Source: Brachypodium distachyon (lineage: Eukaryota; Streptophyta; Magnoliopsida; Poales; Poaceae). Taken from it: a DNA stretch of 64,000 bases. The first letter of the stretch is position 1. Every line of letters begins with the position of its first letter. Location of the stretch: positions 53,657,237 to 53,721,236 of the forward strand of contig NC_016133.3 of the NCBI RefSeq assembly GCF_000005505.3, written 5' to 3'. A program made the position numbers and the translations under genes. Below, in pieces: positions 56,257 to 64,000 of the stretch. The notes under the pieces are model-generated. The model worked only from the letters and a program-made list of their open reading frames with translations. It had not been told where the DNA came from and did no database searches.

Positions 56257-57016
56257 CTCCTTGGTGAAGCAAACAGCCCTTCAGAAAGTCGGATGCTGGC
56301 GCTGAAAGCCGCACTCTGAACTTTTGATGCCGTGGGTTTATCTCGAGACTCCTGATTGCTTCTGTGGATTTCTTATGCTGCTCATCAGCACCATGTTATT
56401 CTTTGCAACTAGGTCCCAGATCAACTAACATTCCTGTGTTGCGATTTGTATTTTTCATTGATGAATTCATATTATTATGAGATATGACTGCGTTATTGTA
56501 TTTCTACTGTTTGGAGCACTGATTAAACATACTCTGAAAAAATCTCCTGTGATGTCTGGACTCTCTTGGTTCACGGCGCTATTGTTCAGAAACAAAGGGC
56601 TGATTCGGCCCAGTTTTATTTTACTAAAATGAAGCCAACACAAACACTGTCACTCTGTTTTGAAAAAAGTATATGAACATTGTCAGTAACCAGGGCACCC
56701 AAGCTGAAAGTTGGAGACCATTCAGCACCACATAAAGTGGTTAAAATAGCCTCTGAATGCCGGCCAACTACTGAGGTTACTTGTTAGGCCGTTTGGGGTT
56801 GTTCTTCTAGTTCTCCAGATTTTCCTTGCGCTTGAACTCTCGGCGGCACCACCGCCTGAATCACTTCCACCGTCTGGGCAAACAAAGATTCCACAATCCG
56901 GGTGGTGGAATTTTTTGCAAGAATTGGAGCCTTGGAGCATTTTAGACAAACAGCGGAGGGAAGTTCTTCAGCCACGAAGGAACGGAGTTGAAGTTTTTCC
57001 TCTCTTTTTTCGAAAA
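56257..57016. other. NTR 3' UTR and spacer before the Helitron
   Basis: About 250 bases after the NTR stop look like a 3' UTR. An open frame on the minus strand over about 56784-57000 (FVAEELPSAVCLKCSKAP to EELEEQPQTA-like residues) has balanced amino-acid composition but no domain I recognise. It may be a decayed exon; evidence is weak. Confidence 0.4.
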
Positions 57017-58227
57017 CTAGCCGAAATACCCGTGCGTTGCAACGGGATAACAAAATAGACTATTTTGTACTCACAACCAGAAAAACAAAAACAAAATTGC
57101 ACTACTCAGTCGTCTTAAAATTTCACTCTGATTATAAGGCATGATTACAAACAAGTGTGTATTGACCTTGAGTTTTTTCTTCAGGATTGATAAAGGTTCC
57201 AATCCAGATCAAGTTCTGAAAAAACTTCATAATCCGTTGGACCATCTACAGAGTTATTAACTGTCTGCATCCCTTCTAACAAGGATGGCTGGAAACAATC
57301 ACTTCCAGATGGAAGTAACTTATAGAACACTAACAACCCAAGCGTACAAATAGCCTGTAATTTCATAGAATCACCCTGGACTGCAAAGAAGAGCAACATT
57401 GCAGCAGGGAAGAAGATAACACAAAATTGCATGATGCACAGCACTCTGTCCATCGGCTTCCCATCATTGGCCGCAGGAAATCCTCGAAGGTTCATCAGCC
57501 ACAGTTGGATAACGTGCTGATATCTGAAAAGGATAAACAATGCATGTGTCCTGCATGATCTAGATACATCACCCAGAACTCGAAGCCGCGAGATTTTGTC
57601 AATTCCGTTGATATGCTCCAGTGCCGACGCGCTCGCCCTTGACCACCCGAGATCTGTGCTCGCACACCGCCTGGCGGGGGCCTCCGCTTCTCCGCTGCCG
57701 TCCGCGGCAGCAGAGACGCCGCCGCCCCCACGAAGGAGGAGCAGCGGGCCCAGGCTGACGCGGCCCTCCATTCCTCCCGCGACCCATCCACCTCCGCAGA
57801 GGAGGTTCGCCGTCTCCAGGTGTCCGGCGAGCTCGGTCACATCGTCGCCCCTGTCTCTTACTGTGGCAGCGAGTCACAAGCAGTGAAGATCCAGTAGAGT
57901 AGAGGGAGAAGGAGAGGGAGGGCCGGGGGATGCGGCGGCACAACGACGGGAGCAGCCTGCCGCGGGCGGATGGAAGCTTGCGGTCGGAGAAGGTGAGCAA
58001 CCGGCGGCGGGGTCGGGTGGCGGGCTGTGGAGAGGTGAGAGGGAAGAGAGCAGAGGAATCGGGGTGAGGGTGGGGGTAGGGGGGGTGGAGGGACCGCAGA
58101 GGGGCAGGGAGGCCTCGAGCGCCCCAGCGAGGCAGCAGGCGCGGGGGGTTTGACAGACGACGAAACCGTGTGGCGAAGAAAACGGTCTGTATTTTTTAGA
58201 TATGTACAGGTATAAATAGATATAGTG
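57017..58227 (-). mobile_element. Candidate non-autonomous Helitron
   Basis: Read on the minus strand, the 3' end is a short hairpin CCCGTTGCAACGCACGGG (57046-57029), then 8 bases, then CTAG (57020-57017) followed by host T. This is the Helitron 3' signature common in grasses. The 5' end at about 58227 reads ACTATATCTATTTATACCTG, close to the TCTATATCTATACCT style of grass Helitron 5' ends, although the leading TC is not clean. There are no terminal inverted repeats. About 1.2 kb lies between, holding a GC-rich, gene-like 5' part. No Rep/helicase code is present. Confidence 0.6.
57181..57840 (-). CDS. Hypothetical 219-aa ORF inside the Helitron
   Basis: An uninterrupted frame starting MTELAGHLETANLL. 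The first third is Gly/Ala-rich and GC-rich, like a monocot first exon; an alternative start is MEGRVSLGPLLLL at about residue 25. The rest is less GC-rich and contains two hydrophobic segments (CIMQFCVIFFPAAMLLFFAV and LQAICTLGLLVFYKLL) that could span membranes, then an acidic tail (DYEVFSELDLDWNLYQS). I do not recognise the protein. Its position between Helitron ends suggests a captured and possibly fused host sequence rather than a conserved gene. Expression is unknown. Confidence 0.45.
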   Translation of the reverse strand: MTELAGHLETANLLCGGGWVAGGMEGRVSLGPLLLLRGGGGVSAAADGSGEAEAPARRCASTDLGWSRASASALEHINGIDKISRLRVLGDVSRSCRTHALFILFRYQHVIQLWLMNLRGFPAANDGKPMDRVLCIMQFCVIFFPAAMLLFFAVQGDSMKLQAICTLGLLVFYKLLPSGSDCFQPSLLEGMQTVNNSVDGPTDYEVFSELDLDWNLYQS

Positions 58228-59159
58228 GAAGTTTTTCCAGAACCCGAGAACGAACTACTGGGCCGCAATAGCTTTTTGTCCCATTATCACAGTCAGTCCA
58301 CTTGACTCCCGGTCATCCCACGAAAAATTTCGGCCCAGCAAATTCCAGACCCCTCAAGCTGGCCTCCGCACCGACAAGGCGACAAGCCCATAGAATCTAC
58401 CGTTCGTTCGCGTAGGCCGACGCTCCCACCGCTGAGCACTCGATCGGGCATCGGCTCCTTCCGTCCTCCACCGGGGGAGCTATCCCGGACGCGGCCGCGC
58501 GACATATGCGTAGCAAGATTCTCCGGCTAGAGCTAGCAGTTCGACGGAAGGTCAGTTTCCTTATCATCCGTCTGGGTAGCCGGGGACTACTCCTAGGTTC
58601 TGCGGAACGTACTGTTCATCTAAGATTTGGAACCAGATAATTCAGTTATGCACTTATTTGGCATCGACATACGTGCATTCATCTTGAGAATACTGCATTA
58701 GACGCCGGCCAGCTAAAATTTTCAGGATGGCCCAATAGTGAGAATATTCATACAAATTTAATTATTTTGATGTTTTGATTTTTTTTAACTATGTTATATA
58801 AAGGATTGGAAAATCTCAGGGTGGTCCATGGACCACCAGGCAACCCCCTAGCTACGCCACTGTTAGACACCCGACAAGCCTCACGAAATAATCCTTGCAA
58901 CGAGAGCGTACATATACGGTTTTTTACAAGATCGCTTGCATATTGTTATGTTAGACAGTATGTTCCAACAACATGGCCTCATTGAGAACCACCAGCAATT
59001 CCCATGAACATCACGTACGTGAATATACAATGAATGACCGAAAAGAATCTGGCACTGGTGAAACAACGAAGCGAGGAAGTTATAAATACATGCACGGTAT
59101 ACACATTATCTTTGGTAAATTATATTGCGAAAGATCAGTTCAAAAAAAAATCAAAACGC

Positions 59160-59570
59160 AGGAACTGGGGAAATGTAGGGACCTCTTTGACTTCTAGAGG
59201 ATTTTTTTTCCCTGCACAGCAAGTTTAATTTACCTCTTTGATTTCCTGGCCTCATTGATTCAGAAGATTTCAAATGGATTTTTGAGGTTTTTAATCCTCT
59301 GGAAATTTTCGTACGTGTATTTTTTTAGTCATGGGATTGCAAATCATAGAAAAATTTCTTTTTGATTCATTTGCATTAGATTTCATATAAAATTTTCACC
59401 CACTCCAATCTCTTGGAAAGAAACCTACATACGTTTTTTTCCGTTCACAATCAAATGCATTTGGATACTGTAATACTATTCAAGATGGCATGAAACTTGA
59501 GGCCTCTTTGATTCAAAAGATTTCAAAGGAATTTTGGAGGATTCTAGTCCTCGCACAAAATGGCCTGGTA
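59160..59570. mobile_element. Probable MITE remnants with GGCCTCTTTGATTC-type ends
   Basis: GGCCTCATTGATTCAGAAGA with TTTCAAATGGATTTT.GAGG appears at about 59248, and GGCCTCTTTGATTCAAAAGA with TTTCAAAGGAATTTTGGAGG at about 59501. These are recurrent termini of grass MITEs. The inverse ends and target duplications are not clear, so extents are approximate. Confidence 0.45.
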
Positions 59571-60395
59571 TCTCTGTGCTTGTCGTGAGCCTAACAATTT
59601 CCTATATGCTAGAGTTTCACTAAATGCAGGGACACCCAGCGCAAAGTTTCGCTAAATGAGTAAAATCTGGCACAAATTTCAATAAATGGAATAAGCGGGA
59701 GGGCTTTATGTTAGTAGGGGGTAAAAAATTAAATTCACTCTTATTTCACACGCATGGATATAGTCTGGTGGCGCTTTCATCATTTGCATTATTTTCTTTC
59801 AACAAATGGTATCATTCTCTCAAGTAAAAATATACGAGGTCACTATCGTCCATACATATAGAGTAGATTCAGTCTGCGGTTATCGGAGTGAATAAAGGTA
59901 AATCTTGTTTGATCGGACAATTCTAACATATTTAGTTTGCTGATTGGTTAGGGTCTAGTAAAATGAGTAGTCTAAAGCCGCACCAAAAGAGGAAGAAAAA
60001 TGAAGAGATGATCCCTATGAGTTTCTATTTAAGATTTGGATTATAAAGTCTATTTTGCCAAACATGCATGGCCATTCCGCACAGCTAATTTTGCATGTCA
60101 GTACATAGAATAAGTATAACCAAGTATGGATCCCAAACTAAGCCTTATATAAGCGCTTAATTAACCAACATTGTAAAACCGTATTGATATTTCATGTTTA
60201 ATTTCTGTTCTTGCCCATATAAATCACAGCAGCAAATTAGTTCCATATTGCTATAACCAGTATCGTTCTGACGCTATGCAAGGTTGAAAAAACAAGATTT
60301 GAGTACATAGCCAACTGTTAAAACAACTAAAAAAATTACCCTCTGCAGCTATTAGAGCAGGCCAAATTATACAAAAGTGGAGAATTTGGTTTTGC

Positions 60396-60882
60396 CTTAG
60401 ACTAGTCACAGTGGGAGCAACAAATGTGGTAACTAAAGTGCCAACTAAGCAATTTTGATGATGTGTCATGTTATTAACGAGGAGAGAGGTTTGTGGTAAC
60501 TAGATATGTTATCATAACATCACACAAACCAAAACAAGATGAATCTACAACCTAATAAATGACACAATACATGACACCACATATATGTTATTACCCACTA
60601 TGGAGGTACTTCCTCTATTCCAAAATACATCTCGTATAGATTTGTGCACTTGGATCAAGGCAGATCTTGTTTTTGGTGTCTGAACACTCATAGTGGGTTA
60701 ATAATAAATGGATGTGAGTAGTTATTGGTCGGTTGCGGATATCAAGAGAAAAATGAGATGTATTATGAAACAAATGAAAAAAAATTATAGACGTTATATT
60801 GTGAAATGAAGAGAATAATAACTTGGACTAGTAACATGTACATGTTAGTACTAAGTTACTTCCCACTGTGACCGGCCTTAGC
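60396..60882. mobile_element. MITE with GTCACAGTGGGA termini, about 490 bp
   Basis: The left end CTAGTCACAGTGGGAGCAAC and the right end GTTACTTCCCACTGTGACCGG form an inverted pair. The interior is AT-rich with paired arms and a central region (about 60610-60800) that looks like a second, decayed element (CTCTATTCCAAAATACATCT and AGATGTATTATGAAAC). Confidence 0.65.
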
Positions 60883-62811
60883 AACCTATCAAAATTTTAC
60901 GGCGATCCAGTTGGGAAAGGGAACTTGTCAACAGTCATTGGAGGGCTTAGACAAGATAGTACAGCTTAAAGGTAATACAGTTTCCATGCAAGACGTGAGA
61001 AGTTGCAGCACAGTTCAGTAAAACTGGGATAAGAGTTGCAAAAAGAAAAGCAAAACTGGGATAAGACGACAGACCAAGCAAACCTGCGTTTCTATTCATT
61101 TTTCTCTGTACATATTGAACCAGCACTCAAGATTTGATTCTGGTTTACTCGCACAGTTCAACTGAGCATAACAAAAACATGCATGAAGAACGCCAACAGT
61201 CATTACCTTGTTTCGAATGCAATGTCAGCGTAGCAGACAAGTGGGCATGCATGATACCCACCCATGTCTCCACGAGAAAACACGCGAGAGAACTTTTATT
61301 TGAAGGCAGAGGGAGAGAGAAAGACTTGACCAAACAAGGTGAACAGGCGATGGCTTGGCATCTCCGTCTTCAAGGACAAAAGCTCAGAGCAAGTTCCAAA
61401 GCCAACAATGCCATCGCTGCCCTTCCCCAGAAATTGTGCAAAAGCGAAAGCTTCCACCTCCTTTTTCCCATTTACGGGCCGCCGGTCTGAAGCAAGCAGA
61501 GCTACTTTTACCAGAACTGTACTTGGGAGGATTCGCAAGGACGCGGTACAACAGCAGAAGGTGAGAATCTCGCAGTGCCAATTTCGGGCTTTGGCATCTT
61601 ATGCTCTGCAATGTCCCCCTTTCCCCTCCTAGGCTCCTACTGCAGACTCATTAAATGGTCGATACAGTAGTATCACTGTCTCGCTGCCACAAGCTATATA
61701 GCCGTAGCCTTCTGTGACTCTACATATAATCACACGCACATAACTCTAAACAATGAACGGCCAAATACTGAGCACTGGAGTAGTGTCAGGCTGAAGCTGC
61801 AGAGGCCATGCATTTAAGAGTAGTGCAGGTGAAACAAATAGCTATAGAGAGGCAGAAGGCCTTTTTCCTTTTGGTGAGTATCATCAGGCCCGGCCTCTGA
61901 GCTAGCATCTCCTATCTGCAGCCAAAACTGTGGCTCTTCCAATGCACCGTACCATCATGTGGCTCTTCATAGGGGAAAGAGCTGTTGATCCATGGCGTAG
62001 ACAGGCTATCCAGTTGCTTTCTTACATTAAAAACACAGTGTTCCAAACACATGCTTTAGACCCAGCTAGGGCTGGAAATTTTGACCAGGTTGAGAGCACC
62101 ATCAATTCGATGGTTGTGACCGTGTAGGATTATCACGCACTACAGTACCAATGCACGGGAAGCTTTCAAAGTCCCCATCATCCATGGACTCGTGCTAGGA
62201 TTTTGGATTTGTGGTGTTGCATTGCACACAGGTACATGCAGCCATGCATGTGAAAGATTGGCAGCAAAAAGTTTTTCAAGAAACATCATTCGACAGCACG
62301 ATACAGCCAGAATAAAATAGGAACATTACAAATGGAAATGAACAAGAGGCAAAAGGAAAAGAAAAGGATTTGCTGTTGCCAGAAACAGAAAACATTGGAT
62401 CATCTCACTGACCTTCAGCTTATTGCGAATTTGATCTTGCATGAATTCATCTTCATCTCCACCAAACCGTGCTTCAATTCTTGTCCCTTTAATAATGATG
62501 ATCAGCTAGCTTCCTCAACATATTATAATCTCATGATCTCCAATAAATCTTCCTCCCGTATACCAAATCTTTGCGACGCATGCATGCATGACGCATACGA
62601 CGTGCATATAGAACCAAGATCGAAAGGTCAATAATCCAATGAAAAATCCAGCATGCATGTTGCAGTTAAGCTCCGTAATCCTACACAGCTCTCAGTATTG
62701 GGATGGCAAAAGCTTCGAATCTCCGCCATTTTGGAACTTAATTTGTGACGCCTTCCTCATCATCTGATGAGTGTGGAAACCGTGCATTGCACTGCAAATT
62801 AAAGACATGGA

Positions 62812-63825
62812 TCAGAACGGTGGCCTGACTCCTCCTGCTCCGCCGCCGCCGCCGCCCCAGCCGCCGAAGTTGTCCCCGGGAAGCTGGTAGTTCCCCACAT
62901 TCCCAGCAAGGTTGTACAGCGACATGCCGCCGGCGGCATCGCCTCCGGTCACCCCAGAAGACTGCGACGCCGCCGGCTGCTGCCCGTGCGGCCCCGCGGA
63001 CTGCGCCACCTGATCCTGCTGCGCTTCCGCTCCAGCCGCCGCGGCAGCGGCAGCGGCAGCCGCCTGATCCTCCTCTTCCCCTTCCAGCGGGAGCCGCTCG
63101 TAGACGGCGTTGGCGAAGGAAGCCGCCATGAGGACGACGGGGCCCGCGGCCACGAGGGACCCCACCACGCTCCCGCCGATGACCTGGCCCTGCCCGCCGG
63201 AGAGGAACACGGTGAGCCCGCTGGCGCCCGGCGGGGCCGGCGGCGGGAGCACCGTGCCGGTGAGCGACAGGATCTCGAACCGGCCACGGAGCGTGGCCAC
63301 CACGCTGCCAGGCGGGGAGGCGCCGGGCTGACGGAGCGCCACGTTGACGACGGCGCCCCCGCCGCTGAGCACGCAGACGCCGCGGCCCCGGCGGCGCGCG
63401 TACTCGGCGACGCAGTCGACGATGTCGGCACCCGCGGCGACCTCGAGGACGTGCGAGTGGAGCGCGTTGGGGCTGTCGCGGGTCACGATGATAGGTGGCT
63501 TGGGCTTGTTCTTGGACCCCGCGGGCCGGCCCCGCGGGCGCCGCGTCGGCCCGCCCGACCCGCCGCTGCCGTCCGGGGCCATGGCCGACGAGGACGGCTG
63601 GTCACCGCTCCCGCCGCCGGCGTCGGCCGCGGCATCGCCTCCGGCCGGGCTGTTGTTGTTGTCGGGGGAGGTCAGCTTGGAGTGCTCCATCTTGACGTGG
63701 GAGGTGGGCGACAGCGGGGATGGCTGCTGCTGCTGCTGCTGCGGGCGGAGCAGGTGGTGGAAGTAGCGCGAGCTGCTGGCGCCGCCGGGGCTGCCGCCGC
63801 CCGGCCCCGGGTCCATCCCGGCCAT
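62812..63825 (-). CDS. AT-hook motif nuclear-localized (AHL) protein, type I
   Basis: An intronless 337-aa protein. A Gly/Pro/Gln-rich N-terminus (polyQ at about 29-34) precedes one type-I AT-hook, [13 protein letters not shown] (95-107), that binds the AT-rich minor groove. The PPC/DUF296 domain follows (about 122-248) with [22 protein letters not shown] (181-191) and the glycine-rich [16 protein letters not shown] and [16 protein letters not shown] motifs; this domain drives AHL oligomerisation and contacts with other nuclear proteins. An Ala run and Gly-rich tail end in RPPF. One AT-hook, GRFEIL and no introns fit clade-A type-I AHLs, which act as chromatin-linked transcription regulators. 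The start was chosen at the first ATG (MAGMDPGP). The promoter lies mostly beyond the window. Confidence 0.93.
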   Translation of the reverse strand: MAGMDPGPGGGSPGGASSSRYFHHLLRPQQQQQQPSPLSPTSHVKMEHSKLTSPDNNNSPAGGDAAADAGGGSGDQPSSSAMAPDGSGGSGGPTRRPRGRPAGSKNKPKPPIIVTRDSPNALHSHVLEVAAGADIVDCVAEYARRRGRGVCVLSGGGAVVNVALRQPGASPPGSVVATLRGRFEILSLTGTVLPPPAPPGASGLTVFLSGGQGQVIGGSVVGSLVAAGPVVLMAASFANAVYERLPLEGEEEDQAAAAAAAAAAGAEAQQDQVAQSAGPHGQQPAASQSSGVTGGDAAGGMSLYNLAGNVGNYQLPGDNFGGWGGGGGGAGGVRPPF

Positions 63826-64000
63826 GGCCGCGTCATCTGGCCGCTCCCACCACTTGCCGGCCGCCAGCTTCTCCGTCGATCGGTCGCCCTCCCCTCACTT
63901 GGTCTCTTCGATCAGCCGCCGCCGCCGCCACGCCTGCAGCCTGGACACACACAGATTAAAAAGCAGCTTTCCCACCAATTTGCATGCCCACGGTGGAGCT
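63826..64000 (-). other. AHL 5' leader region at the window edge
   Basis: GC-rich sequence directly upstream of the AHL start, presumably 5' UTR. No core promoter element is visible within the 175 bases available. Confidence 0.5.

Larger units (their letters stand above)
58228..62811. other. Intergenic region between the Helitron and the AHL gene
   Basis: It is mostly AT-rich. It contains a likely MITE pair region at 59160-59570 (GGCCTCTTTGATTC-type ends) and a larger MITE at 60396-60882. A phrase TAGCTACGCCACTG at about 58850-58860 resembles the end of a dispersed grass repeat. The last 150-200 bases before 62812 should be the AHL 3' UTR. No gene was recognised. Confidence 0.5.

Overview
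This is a plant nuclear window, almost certainly from a pooid grass; Brachypodium is my best guess. The support is a monocot-style GC gradient (very GC-rich first exons, AT-rich introns and spacers), GT-AG introns, and at least fifteen short Stowaway-type MITEs with CTCCCTCCG ends and TA target duplications. Gene spacing of about one per 6-7 kb fits a compact grass genome. I see no operon logic, CRISPR, rRNA or credible tRNA gene.

Layout: 1-1931 (+) is the 3' end of a GET3D-like chloroplast ATPase gene. 4301-4723 (-) is a small conserved plant protein of unknown function. 11294-12028 (-) is a Pro/Gln-rich protein whose C-terminus looks like the prenylated tail of HIPP proteins, but no metal-binding HMA domain is visible. 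14264-27426 (-) is a complete 24-exon DEG7 protease gene (1091 aa when spliced by eye) whose introns hold several MITEs, a SINE and tandem repeats. 30322-33181 (-) is a two-exon GT92 galactan galactosyltransferase (GALS-like). 41163-44705 (-) is a two-exon L-type lectin receptor kinase. 51361-51807 (+) is another small conserved plant protein of unknown function. 53845-56256 (+) is a two-exon NADPH-thioredoxin reductase. 57017-about 58227 (-) is a candidate Helitron carrying a 219-codon ORF. 62812-63825 (-) is an intronless AT-hook/PPC (AHL) DNA-binding protein.

The genes do not form one pathway. They are independent plant housekeeping and signalling genes: plastid protein quality control (DEG7), redox (NTR), cell-wall pectin synthesis (GALS), surface perception (LecRK) and chromatin (AHL). 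Spacers are dominated by small DNA transposons, including a PIF/Harbinger remnant with recognisable transposase code (37.6-38.8 kb), a nested Stowaway pair (46.6-46.9 kb) and a Tourist palindrome (13.6-13.8 kb). The least ordinary items are the Helitron with its ORF, the HMA-less HIPP-like protein, and the transposon-laden DEG7 introns.
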